This document shows positions 11,411-21,020 of a stretch of DNA of 64,000 nt, piece by piece. The position numbers and the translations under genes were made by a program. The notes below the pieces were generated by a model. The model had not been told where the DNA came from. It saw only the letters and a program-made list of their open reading frames with translations, and did no database searches. This DNA is from Heterobilharzia americana (Eukaryota > Platyhelminthes > Trematoda > Strigeidida > Schistosomatidae), in the NCBI GenBank assembly GCA_944470555.2, contig OX104134.1:98946701-99010700 (forward strand). The letters run 5' to 3'. Numbering within the stretch: the first letter of the stretch is position 1; each line of letters begins with the position of its first letter.

Positions 11411-11959
11411 CATAATATGATTATTATTTGTCCCTTGGGTTCCTAGTAGGACATAGGGCTTCAGCAGCACGTCTCCATCGCACTCTCTTCTCGGCAGTCT
11501 TTTCAACCTAGTGCCACGACTACCCACAAGCTCTCATTTCTTCCTCACACGATCGCCTCCATGTCACCCTCGGCTGGGACACCAGACTCGTCACTTCCCA
11601 TCTGAATTCCACTCGAGAGGCCGGCCTGACACATGATGTCCCCAATCGGCCTTATCACTGTATGCCCAATCCAATCCATCTCCACTTCCTTCAGATGCAT
11701 ATTTCTTCACCGATAGCTTCTTGGTTGGTTCGTTATCCAGCCAGCCAGAGTTCCCCGTTGCTCATTCTGATTATTCTGGCCATCTGATTTTCAGTAATGA
11801 ACCAACGTGGGTAGTTGTTGATGAATGTTTGTAGTTTGTTGGAAGTACTTTTCGTAACCCGCCAAGTCTCTGAACCATACAGAAGCACTGACTTGACATT
11901 GGTGTTGAAAATCCTGATCTTGTTCACGCCTTATGCTGAGTGCAGATCTCCACATTGGT
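11411..11959 (-). mobile_element. 5'-truncated RTE-like insertion nested in Penelope-like copy
   Basis: Minus-strand 3' end of the RTE family. It encodes IFNTNVKSVLLYGSETWR and the ...ARIIRMSNGELWLAG segment, followed by the 3' UTR and the family tail (ATTATTATTTGTCCC on plus, at 11420). It aligns with 15970-16490 and 49904-50440. The element is truncated in the GTGGAGATCT region and flanked by a 14-base target-site duplication, the signature of target-primed reverse transcription. Confidence 0.85.
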
Positions 11960-11973
11960 ACTGATATGATTAT
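11960..11973 (+). repeat. Target-site duplication, right copy
   Basis: ACTGATATGATTAT, 13 of 14 bases as at 11397-11410. Penelope-like sequence resumes immediately after it. Confidence 0.75.
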
Positions 11974-12504
11974 GAGCAATAATAATTTATGCCAGAAACG
12001 TCATCAAGTAAGTAACAGTGTAGCACTGTGTGATGTATATTAAATAAACAAATCTAATATGGAGTTTTCCACCTAATATTCAGCTTAATTTCGCCATCCA
12101 AAACATAGCATATGTTCACTGATACAGCTGAGATATGGTCACCGTGTAAATAAATATCGGCTTCATGTCACTGTTGACACTATCTCAGGTTATCAGAACT
12201 GCTAAGCGTGCATAACAATGTTCAATACAAGAACAAAGGAGTTAGAAGCTTAAAATTTTTAATACCTAGGAAATTTCATAAAATGGAGAAAGAAAAATAT
12301 GTTGTTGCAAAAAGTGAAAAGCTTATATTTCACTTCCCTGAATAATCAACCTACGCCACCTTGTGTAGGGAAAAAGCAAAAGGTTTAATGTTTTGAAATT
12401 ACTATTAGGACAAGAAACTTATTTGCACGAAGATTTGTAGAAAGAAACGCACAAGATTATGTATGGAAATACACAATAGGAATACTGATAAGTAGCATTT
12501 TGTC

Positions 12505-12745
12505 TGGCGGCCTAGCAGTGGAATCCAGAGTGGTCATTTCGTCTTGTTAGAGACCCATCAACTGAACGTAGTTGTACCCCACTAAGTGATGTTCCTCCTA
12601 CTCCTGGATTCCACTGCCAAGAAGGTTACAACGTAATAAATACTGGGCAGTATCCAGCCATCCTTACAAAAGCCCATCTGTCAACAGAGGTCGAGCAATT
12701 CGATCCTGTGTAGCAATGGCAGATTACAAGTATCGAACGATGACG
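12505..12745 (-). repeat. Smalpha-like (family A) composite, internally deleted
   Basis: The left part is a minus-oriented hammerhead end. Around 12600-12618 a plus-oriented exit (CTCCTGGATTCCACTGCC) of a second arm survives, followed by the tail module (CCATCTGTCAACAGAGGTCG and ATTCGATCCTG, then TACAAGTAT). This supports the composite order: minus arm, plus arm, tail. Confidence 0.7.
12520..12566 (-). ncRNA. Hammerhead remnant with compensated stem II
   Basis: On the minus strand the core reads TTGATGG (C3 to U, A9 to G). Stem II is GTCT/AGAC, a C:G to U:A replacement that preserves pairing. GAAA is intact and the triplet is CTC. Core changes should prevent cleavage. Confidence 0.55.
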
Positions 12746-14261
12746 GTTAGTGGTTGCAGCCTTTTGAGTTGAATACGACGCATCACATTGGTTTTACACA
12801 GAGAAGACTTGATATATTTGGTTCATACTGATGCCATCTTTTCAGTGTAATGAATACAGCTATGGACATGTAATTGGTAACGAGATGCTGAATTTAGCTA
12901 ACTACTTATAAGTAGTTGGTATCCTCACTTTGAATCTAATAACGCAACCATTTACCTTTTAGATTTTTCAGTAGGTTAAATGAATTAATGTCAAACCATA
13001 ACCTTGAATTCGTTTTCCTCAGTTAGCAACTACCATAAATAACGAAGTTACTATTACACATGAAGGAAGTGAATCGTTACTTATATTTTTAATAATAATA
13101 GTCGCATTATCCCAAGCAATATGTATGAGAATATGGAATTCTCAGCATATTATTTTTTAGCATATTCGCTCCCAGAACAATACTTCCAGACGAAACGGTT
13201 ACTGCATCTACATGATGTTAATAATAACAGTATTCAGGACAATAATATGAAATAGCCAGCTGCTTCTGGTCCAAAATGAAGAATCAACAGAAATGCAAGT
13301 GCAATTTTGGTGGTGGTGGTTCATTCAGATTGTACAAAAAAATCTGCAACTCAAGGATAGGAATATGGTGTATTTTAGGGCACCGAAAAGTCCATTTCCA
13401 CGTAATGTAGCATTTTTTTCTCTGCTTTGTTACTGACTCAAGAAACGGAACGTTGAAAACAGTTTAAAAATATGCCGGAGTACATGATACCTTCAAAGGA
13501 CATATTTAAATGATTACAACAGATTGAAAGGACAGGATTTGATAAAAAAAATGTTCGATGGATAAACTTAGTAGCCCAAAGTTCAAGCAGTACTGTATCA
13601 TATTACAGTACAATATTAGGCAGTACAGTGTACCGAATAGTTTTGATATGGTACTTCCAACCATTACATATATCTGAATGAAGACTTATTCTCATTCAGT
13701 AAGCATTCGAATCTTGTTCAGCCAACATCTAGGTGAAAGAGATCATCGCAATTCAGACTGTTTTAGTTTCGTAACACCTAATGGATGACAAAGAGTTCCG
13801 GACAAGTTAAATAGATTTCGTATGAACTGACACCATCCCATTTGGCTTTAAAACTTTTAGAATTTGAGTCTTTGAAAAGGTGGTGAATATTTGTAGCTCA
13901 TGTGGAACATCTTAATTGTGTTGTACTCTTTCATCTGAGTAGCTTAATAGTGGAGCTTTCATTTCCTTTTTAGGTAACATCACCAGCACTAACTTCATAT
14001 TGAAGATTACGGTTATTGTGAATATTCAAGCTTTTGAAGATTTCAGGGAGTGAATACATCTATGCCATTGTGAACAATTTTCAGCCATATGACGGGGAAT
14101 CCTTATCCACTGATTCTCTTTATCTCAAGAACACCAACCAGGCAGTCTTAAATCTACCTACATGACTCAGACCAACTGTAAGAGTTGGTGGTAATGATGT
14201 TGTCCAGAAGGACAATGAATTCGAGTTTTGTCATGTTGACATTCTTGTTGTATAGATTGAT
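12746..14261. other. No gene recognised
   Basis: AT-rich sequence with stops in all frames at short spacing. A short (TGG)n patch lies near 13312. No repeat matched elsewhere in the window. Confidence 0.45.
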
Positions 14262-14625
14262 TGTTGATGGCTAACAGTGAAACTCAGGACACATGTCCCG
14301 TTCTGATTATTACTTGTCAGCTGAACGTACCTGCGCCTCAGTTAGTGGTGGTTTCACACTGAAACTCAAACCAGTCGCTTTTAATACCAAAGCGTTATCC
14401 ACTAGGCCACTGGCGCATGACAAAGGCCTCTTATGCAACGGGTATTAGTCATCTTAACCGATATTTGCAACTTCCTGTTGTAATACTTGGTTGAATTCCT
14501 CGACCACTACACTCTATGAACATTCAGGGCATATCAAAGCATCCATATACGAATCCATCTGCCGACAAAAGTTGAGCAGTTCGACCCAGTAAAACAACAG
14601 GAAAATACAAGTATTAATGAACTAT
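14262..14625 (-). repeat. Smalpha-like (family A) composite: minus arm, spacer, tail
   Basis: Minus-oriented hammerhead end (14281-14325, heavily mutated), tRNA-like head (TCCACTAGGCCACTGG on plus), spacer CAACTTCCTGTTGTAATACT then GGTTGAATTCCTCGACC, then the tail module (ACATTCAGGGCATATC and onward, ending TACAAGTATTAATGA). The plus arm expected between spacer and tail is deleted. This copy gives the clearest view of the spacer and tail. Confidence 0.75.
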
Positions 14626-15159
14626 TTTCGAGATATGCATATCTCTAACATGGAAACAGAACGTCTCTTTGGAAAATAAAGCTTATGGGATGTGAAGAAA
14701 TGAATAGTCTTCCTCTCTGTTAACTCACCCATTAAATAAATATTTTAACTATTTTATTCTCATATTGTGAATTTGACATGAGAGAAGTCAGTTTACAGGC
14801 ATCATTCGATTGATAATAGTCAAGAAATCTCCAATATTTCAGCGGTCCTGTATTGTGCAGAAGGGAGGGCACTAAACCCTATCATAACATTACAATTGTC
14901 TCCAAATTATGAAAAAAACAAAAAAATATCACTGTTCAGTATATATACAGTGTTTATAAGTTTAGAAAATTTTCACCTATTTTTGTTCACCTATAAGTGG
15001 CATTAACGGAGTGCAATATTTAATGTCTGCGTCACATATAGCTGGCATGTTTGGCGCGAATGAGGAGTTCCATGTTTCTCCAGATAAACGTACATTTTAC
15101 TATCAATTCTTACGTTTATAGGTTCGTTATTTTGGTATTTGTATTTCCCAATGAATGTA
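14626..15159. other. No gene recognised
   Basis: AT-rich flank of the RTE copy. The ORF that starts at 15051 only becomes meaningful after 15160, inside the RTE element. Confidence 0.4.
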
Positions 15160-15160
15160 A

Positions 15161-16231
15161 ATGGAACATGCAGGCTTCAGGACGTACAAATCATGTGCGG
15201 ATCGAATTGCAACGCTACACTACACATCATCACAGAATAGAGTATGGAATGGCAGTCAACCCAACTCAACTCAACTCTACCTCAACTTCATCGAATTTGA
15301 AAAGGTCGGCCTTCGACAGGGTCGACCGAGAAGTAGGCTGGCAGGCAGTTGCTTCAACACTACGGAATACCACAAACCTTTATCAATCTCATTCAACAAA
15401 CAGCCACATGAAGAAGCCACATGCCAGCCAAGTAATTCACAATGGGAAGCTCAGTGATGACTTTGCATTGGAAGTGAAGACATGAGTAAAACAAGGCTGC
15501 CTACTATCACCGATGATCTTCCTGATTGTGGTTGACTGACTGGATCATGCAACAAACAGTGAGGAGCGAGAAGAGGGGAATACGCTGGCTGGACCGTGGG
15601 AAAGAACCTAGAAGATTTAGATTTCGCCAATGATGACTTGTGTCCAATGTCGTACAAGCTCGGAGATCTACAGTGGAAAACTAACTAGTTGACAGAAGAG
15701 GCAGGGCAATGAAGTAAGACGGGACTTCAGGTGGACGTAGAGGAGATGAATGTAGAGGTGATGAAGATACCGAACCAACATCACCACCACCACCACCACC
15801 AACAACAACAACAAGAAGCTCCAATCACCATGAATAGGAGAAACTCAAAGGAAGTAGCCCCCTTCACCCATCTAGGCAGCACTGTTTCAACTACAGGCAA
15901 CGGCACAGACGAGGATGTTAAAGTCAGAATCGGAAAAGCAAGACAGGCGTTGATTAGCCTGAAACTAGTGTGGAGATCTTCTGCACTCAGCGTGTGGAAC
16001 AAGATGCAGACTTTCAACACCAATGTCGAGTCAGTGCTTCTGTGTGTTTCAGAGACTTGGCGGGTTACGAAAAGTACTTCCAACAAACTACAGACATTCA
16101 TCAACAACTACCCACGTTGGTTCGTTACTGAAAATCAGATGGCCAGAATAATCAGAATGAGCAACGGGGAACTCTGGCTGGCTGGATACCGAACCAACCA
16201 AGAAGCTACCGCTGAAGAAATATGCATCTGA
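15161..16231 (+). pseudogene. RTE reverse transcriptase remnant
   Basis: LNFIEFEK (15281 region) and, in the next frame, AFDRVDREVGW make up the first catalytic-Asp motif, split by a frameshift. VKQGCLLSPMIF follows a stop near 15484. The second catalytic box, normally FADD, reads FANDDL near 15625. After another shift, 15731-16231 is open and encodes the C-terminal domain: HLGSTVSTTG, RIGKARQALISLK, NTNVESVLL, SETWR. A His/Gln run (HHHHHHHQQQQQ) comes from CAC/CAA expansion at 15780-15815. Not functional. Confidence 0.8.
15780..15815 (+). repeat. (CAC)n(CAA)n microsatellite inside RTE copy
   Basis: About seven CAC/CAT codons followed by five CAA codons. The matching site in the copy at 50600-50620 has only three His codons with interspersed CAA and CCA. 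Confidence 0.85.
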
Positions 16232-16499
16232 AGGAAGTGGAGATGGATTGGATTGGGCATACAGTGATAAGGCCGATTGGGGACATCATGTGTCAGGCCA
16301 GGCACTCGAGTGGAATTCAGATGGTAAGCGACGAGCTGGGTGTCCCAGCCGAGGGTGACATGAAGGAGATCGTGTGAGTAAGAAATGAGAGCTTGTGGGT
16401 AGTCGTGGCACTAGGTTGAAAAGACTGCAGAGAAGAGAGTGCGATGGAGACGTGCTGCTGAAGCCCTATGTCCTACTAGGAACCCAAGGGACAAATAAT

Positions 16500-16765
16500 A
16501 ATGATGAATGTAAAACCAAATAAATTTCTTTCAAATGATGTTTCCGTATATAGTGCTACTAGCTTTATCAAAGTCATAGCAAACCGCAATTTACAATATC
16601 TCATGAGCTTATATATGACAACTCGATAAGTGGTCTCTTGCATGAATGATTGTGCATTGCCAAAACTGTAGAATAAGGATGATATACATATGCAGTATGT
16701 TGTGTGTGAATTACAAACTGAGGTTTGTATGCACATATGTGATAATAGTTTCTGTCACCTGCAGT
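16500..16765 (+). repeat. Left inverted arm
   Basis: Begins with ATGAATGTAAAACCAAATAA and runs to about CACATATGTGATAATAGTTT. It pairs with 17415-17680 with scattered mismatches and small indels. Confidence 0.75.
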
Positions 16766-17185
16766 CTCTTAGAGAGAGCACATGCTGTAATAAGGGATGA
16801 AAATGGAACAGTTAAGGAATTAGAATATATGAACAATGAATAATTATCCGGTAAAATTCATTCGCAAAATAGAAAATAACATTAAATTTTATTGTAAAAT
16901 TACTCCTAAATCATAGGCCTTCTTAATAGTTATCCCATACATGGGATGAAAATAAGAGAGTACTCAATAAATGTAATATCAGAACATTCAACACCCTGCA
17001 GGGCATCACGTAGTTCATTTGAAAATCGAATTCTTCTTTGAATTAACAATCTAATTGTGTATATAAAATAAAATGCTTAGATTGCAATGTAATATCCATA
17101 GGAAAACTCCCTGTGAAATCAAAATCAAAAGAAATACTCACTGAAAGGATTCCACTCGACCCCTGTAGAAATCTAGTGGAATTGA

Positions 17186-17470
17186 AAAAAACTGGAAAAG
17201 AATTCAGCCATAGCTCTACATGTTATAATTTCAGGTCATGGGGTCGATTTTGACAATATCGAAATTATTCAGAAAGGTGACTTTAGAAATTATCAAGAAT
17301 ATCTCAAAACAGAATCTCTTCAAATAAAGTGTTATCAGCATTATCTGCATAGAATTGAAGGAGTAAAGTGTAGTTTGACCTGGTCTCAACCCACCCCAAA
17401 CCCTGACATAACCATCATACAAGCGATAAGAACTATCAACACATATGTACATACAAATTTCAGTCTGTAA
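17186..17470 (+). pseudogene. Penelope-like endonuclease C-terminal remnant, no ATG
   Basis: A 94-codon open frame without a start. It encodes EKNSAIALHVIISGHGVDFD, then NIEIIQKGDFRNY and ITIIQAIRTINTYVHTNFSL before TAA at 17468. The S-A-I-A-x-H...GH-x-x-D/N pattern is the C-terminal part of the GIY-YIG region in Penelope-like elements. An upstream TGA and frame change separate it from a related stretch near 17130-17190. It lacks an N-terminus, so it is a fragment. Confidence 0.6.
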
Positions 17471-17680
17471 TTCACATACTACATATGGATATCATCTTTA
17501 TTCTACAATTTTGACAATGCACAATCATTCATGCAGAAGACCACTTATCAAGTTGTCATATATAAGCTCATGAGATATTGTAAATTTCCGGTTTAACTAT
17601 AACTTTGATAAAGCTAATAGCATTAAATAGCAAAACGTCATTTTAAACAAATTTATTTTATTTTACATTCATTAGGAAAT
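17415..17680 (-). repeat. Right inverted arm
   Basis: Starts inside the 3' end of the endonuclease frame and continues through its 3' UTR. The outer end TTTTACATTCAT mirrors the outer end of the left arm. No convincing target-site duplication was found outside the arms. Confidence 0.75.
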
Positions 17681-18175
17681 ACAAATACCAAAATAGTGAA
17701 TATCATTTGCCCAATGTCCAAATTTTTCCAAGCAAATCAAATTCCAAATTGTTTTGGATATCTACAAATTGTTTATAGGCTCATTAACTAAAATAAACTC
17801 ATTTCACTGTTTTCAGGAACCAATACTTCATATACGTAACATCTTCAAAAACACAAACGTTACAACTACTAGACATGATAATAGATAAAAACTTAGTATC
17901 AATACATGCTATAAACGTCACAAAGAACTGGTGTCTAACACATCATGTACTATGCCATGAATTGTTTCTGCTCAGTGTTCAGAGTTAGTCACGTACAAAT
18001 TAAGGTGGACAAGAGAAGAAACTCTTTAGAGGTGTTCCATTATCCTTTTTTAACTGTTAACTCTGGAAGATTCTTCTAACTGTGAACTCATGGCATGTGT
18101 ATAGATTACTAACCGAGGCAATAATAATTTCAGCTTCAGGTTTTCATAGAAATAATCTGTTTTAGTTTATTCTAT
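17681..18175. other. No gene recognised
   Basis: AT-rich flank between the inverted-arm element and the 18.2 kb ORF. Nothing recognised. Confidence 0.4.
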
Positions 18176-18688
18176 TCAATTCAACTTATCACCATAAATT
18201 GAAAGCAAAAATGAAAACAAGAAGCATAAAAACAGTTGTTGAAATGTTACCATTTTATCAGTTGTAACGATAAACAATCGTTGATAAAAACTTTTAAAAA
18301 CTGTACGCATAGTTTGACTATATTCAATGTTGAAGCATTTTGGCATATTTAGTTTCCCTATATATATATAACCTTTTGATAACCGAAAATATACAAATCC
18401 AACTATTTGAATATTATCTTTATCTGTCAAAAAATCGTACTTTATGAGAGAAATTTGTTTGAAATTGTTCGAAGAAATAGCAGCATATTCGTGTTTATTT
18501 TGAATAATTTCAACTCTTACCATGTGTTTCTGTTTACTTGAGATATTACGTGGGTTTGCCATTTTATAATATATTCTTAAATATTTTTCAATAATATTTT
18601 CTTGTTCTTTTTTTTTTCTACAAAATAATCTACAATTAATTTGTTCAACCATATGGTAATGTTTGTCATCTCGATAGACTATATACAA
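18176..18688 (-). CDS. Unrecognised 170-codon ORF, possible gene or exon
   Basis: Long for DNA this AT-rich, where stops are frequent. The product is Lys-rich near the N-terminus (RKKKEQENIIEKYLRIYYK), has a mixed middle, and ends in a hydrophobic stretch (LFLCFLFSFLLSIYG, about residues 152-166) that could be a membrane segment. I recognise no domain. No family of repeats matches it in this window. It could be a chance ORF, an exon, or a decayed element. The Met at 18688 is only the first in frame; nothing else supports that start. Confidence 0.3.
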   Translation of the reverse strand: MYIVYRDDKHYHMVEQINCRLFCRKKKEQENIIEKYLRIYYKMANPRNISSKQKHMVRVEIIQNKHEYAAISSNNFKQISLIKYDFLTDKDNIQIVGFVYFRLSKGYIYIGKLNMPKCFNIEYSQTMRTVFKSFYQRLFIVTTDKMVTFQQLFLCFLFSFLLSIYGDKLN

Positions 18689-19433
18689 TTTAGGTTATTT
18701 TGACGTGAAACTTTTCGGTGTATAGGCTTGAAGTCAACTGTCTGTGTATGTGTTTTCATCTTCTCTATGTGATAGTCTTAAAAGTTAAATAAAGCGAGGA
18801 GAAACACTTGAACAGAGTAATGTAGACTCGTTTTATTATTATTATTTTTTCATCCTACTCAGCTGATTACAACCTAGATTACTTCAGTCAACAAGTTATA
18901 GATTCACTGAAAACAATCAGCGGACAAATAAAACAAACAGAACTCATGGCATAGAGAAATAAAGACAGGCAAACTGAAATAAAGTTGAGTTTCATGTACT
19001 AATATCATTTATATGCAACGAAAAGAAGATGATTAGACGCAGTAACATGAATATTTTGAAACCTACGAATGAAGACGACTGTGAAGATAAGTAGATAAGT
19101 TTGTACTAGTAAGAAAAACAGAATGTGATAAAACACACTCAACTCTATGTTACATTGAGTGTACTTATTTACTATGGATTGCACAAGTGTTCATAATTCA
19201 CATTAAAACTCACCAGTGCTTATCGGCCAGAAATAATTTCTGCTAGTCTGTTACTTCAGCCGTTGAAAGATTAGACCTGAGTAAACCTTATTCTTAGCAT
19301 ATATATCGACTGTGAGTGATCTTAATAAACATAGTGGAAGTACACTGTTCCCTAACGGAAAATTACTCACTATACAACACTTTGTGGATTGAATTCGACA
19401 GTTTATAGGAACTTGGAGATTTTAACAAGTTGG
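18689..19433. other. No gene recognised
   Basis: AT-rich unique-looking sequence up to the family B inverted pair. Confidence 0.4.
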
Positions 19434-19481
19434 TATTCATCATGGACTGACATCAGTTACAGAAACATTTGAAGCCTGGGA

Positions 19482-19527
19482 GCACTGGACAGCTATTTCA
19501 TCCTAGTATGGGACTCCTCAGCAGTGC
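19482..19527 (-). ncRNA. Hammerhead ribozyme with all conserved core bases
   Basis: On the minus strand: stem I GCACTG with CAGTGC (six Watson-Crick pairs), core CTGAGGA, stem II GTCC/GGAT (last pair G:U) with loop CATACTA, GAAA, a very short stem III around TAGCTG, and cleavage triplet GTC. Every invariant position of the hammerhead core is kept. The short stem III is as in published Smalpha-type hammerheads, which work best as dimers. Activity is plausible but untested. Confidence 0.75.
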
Positions 19528-19751
19528 GCACCCACCACCCTGTCATTCAGGGGTCGGACACGCGACCCTCAGGTTCTATGGCCATCAAGTTACCATCGAG
19601 CCACTGGGTCGGAATCCAGTGGACCATATTTCCAACTTCTGTCACTTCATTACATAGAGCGACCGCCACGCAGTATCAGCGTTGAGTATTCGTCCTCATG
19701 GTCACCATGTTTGCCACACTGATAATGACTTCCAATTGGAACTCCGGGTGC

Positions 19752-19797
19752 GCACTGCTGAAGAGTCTCGTACTAGGACGAAACAGCTGCCGGGTGC
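19752..19797 (+). ncRNA. Hammerhead remnant, cleavage triplet mutated
   Basis: Plus strand: GCACTG, core CTGAAGA, stem II GTCT/GGAC with a U:G wobble, GAAAC, and triplet GCC where GTC is expected (U16.1 to C). Stem I partner is GGGTGC. The NUH rule is broken, so self-cleavage is unlikely. Confidence 0.7.
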
Positions 19798-20284
19798 TCC
19801 CAGACTTCCAATATCCTTCCTTCTGATATCAGTCCATGATGAACACCAGCTTCAGTAAACTTTACGGACTGTTTTGATGAAAGGTATCCTCATTTTTTAT
19901 CTTTTATTTTGCTTTAATCACTTCTCTTTACCACAATTGTGTACTCAACAAATCAGCGTATACCAGTGTATTCTATAGTAGAAGTTCATATATGTGTAGG
20001 TGTCACTGTCTTTCATCAGTCCTAGAGAAATAACCTCATTCACTGAAGTCAAATCCAGTGAATTCAATTCTTGTCATCATTTCAATAACGTCCTATGGTC
20101 TTTATCTGCTATAAGTAATCAATCCACTTCATGACTTAATTTCGATCAAGTGACAATCATGGTAAGTGCAAACATCTAATAATTAAGCATCATGCCACAC
20201 TTCTGTCTCATTGTATTTTTACTGTCCCAGTTATAGTTACAAAAAACTATAGTCAGCTTATTATTCATCATACACTGTTATCGG

Positions 20285-20479
20285 CAGGCGAATCACAGAA
20301 AACATGAAAGCATTGGATAGCTGTTTCGTTCAAGTATGAAACTTCTCAGAATTTTGCACCCATTACCTCGACAGAGTTCAGACTCAAGACCATCAAGTCG
20401 AAATCCATTGGGCTAAATTTCCCTAACCCTCTCAACTCATGACAAAGCCTGAACTTCATCCAATGCCTTCGTCATATAT
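20285..20479 (-). repeat. Family B SINE, minus arm, degenerate
   Basis: GCATTGGATAGCTGTTTCG, then TTCAAGTATGAAACTTCTCAG near 20313-20350, reads as a mutated hammerhead on the minus strand. The tRNA-like head (CCATCAAGTCGAAATCCATTGG on plus) follows, then sequence leading into the 237 bp repeat. Confidence 0.6.
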
Positions 20480-20716
20480 TTGTCCTCATGTCCTACTTGA
20501 TTTGTTCAAACAATCAAGATTTATCATTTCATCCTCCGAAAATCTCATTTCCAAGCAGACGAACTACTCATGACTGTATCATCACAATTCCATTTCTCTA
20601 AATGATTGGTTGATAATCTAACATAATCAACTGTGTCTCACCTTTCTAGAAACTTCACGTTTACCCAGTAATCCACGATGTCAAGCCCTATTCCGTCTAC
20701 TGAGGTTTTCTGGCAC
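20480..20716 (+). repeat. 237 bp near-identical direct repeat, copy 1
   Basis: Matches 22345-22581 base for base, with one difference that I could find (CACGTTTACCC here, CACTTTTACCC there). Homology extends leftward about 20 bases with more mismatches, and stops abruptly on the right after TTTTCTGGCAC. Confidence 0.9.
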
Positions 20717-21020
20717 TACATTAAAATCTACATTAAAACCATTTTTGTATTGAAAGTTATGATTTTTCTTATTTTATAAAATATCTGTTGGACACTGGAA
20801 AAGCCAAACAACTACTTTGGTTGAAATATGAAATCCTACTTCGGTTTATTTCCACACTAAACAGGCATAACAAGTTTCTGAAGTGATGTGAAAGATCTGG
20901 AACTCAGAATGAGAACGACACAGTGTTTTGGTGTTCTCTGAAACTTTGATGTTTTACTATTTATGTATCATCCCCAGGCTTGCAGACATCATCATCACTA
21001 TCAACACTGACTTCGTATAC

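Larger units (their letters stand above)
10555..12055 (+). mobile_element. Penelope-like element copy interrupted by an RTE fragment
   Basis: The left end (10560-10715) holds the RT C-terminus signature: serine/threonine-His-Ser-Asn-Arg-Tyr-Leu-Asp-Phe followed by a DAGLVKCLNDGARKLTS-like stretch in a broken frame. A linker and a GIY-YIG endonuclease remnant follow. The 3' end (11960-12055, GAGCAATAATAATTTATGCC and GTCATCAAGTAAGTAA, ending in AAATAAACAAA) matches 28695-28790. An RTE fragment sits inside the 3' region. The upstream RT is missing. Confidence 0.8.
15160..16500 (+). mobile_element. 5'-truncated RTE-like retrotransposon copy
   Basis: Covers the RT fingers/palm to the 3' end. The start (HAGFRTYKSCADRIATLHY) corresponds to the middle of the RTE reverse transcriptase. 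The 3' end carries the family tail GGGACAAATAATAATGATG at about 16488-16506. The 5' truncation is typical of non-LTR insertions. It directly abuts the inverted-arm Penelope structure at 16500. Confidence 0.85.
16500..17680. mobile_element. Penelope-like fragment flanked by ~260 bp inverted arms
   Basis: The left arm (16500-16765) and right arm (17415-17680) are long imperfect inverted copies. For example, AATATCTCATGAGCTTATAT near 16596 occurs as its exact complement near 17560. The right arm is the natural 3' continuation of a plus-strand Penelope-like endonuclease remnant; the left arm is an inverted copy of the same 3' segment. Partial and inverted terminal copies are known for Penelope-like insertions. 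A fold-back DNA element is the alternative. Confidence 0.7.
19434..19853. repeat. Family B hammerhead element: best preserved inverted pair
   Basis: The left terminus ATTCATCATGGACTGACATC and the right terminus ending CTGATATCAGTCCATGATGA are inverted copies. Each arm has a hammerhead near its outer end (left on minus, right on plus). tRNA-like heads face the centre: ACCATCGAGCCACTGGG on the left, and a shorter head on the right. Total length is about 420 bp. This is either a composite of two SINEs or an inverted-repeat element whose terminal repeats contain hammerheads. Confidence 0.75.

Noticed and set aside
15781..16107. 108-codon minus-strand ORF ending in a Trp run
   Set aside because: Antisense of the RTE reverse transcriptase copy; the Trp run is the complement of the CAC repeat.
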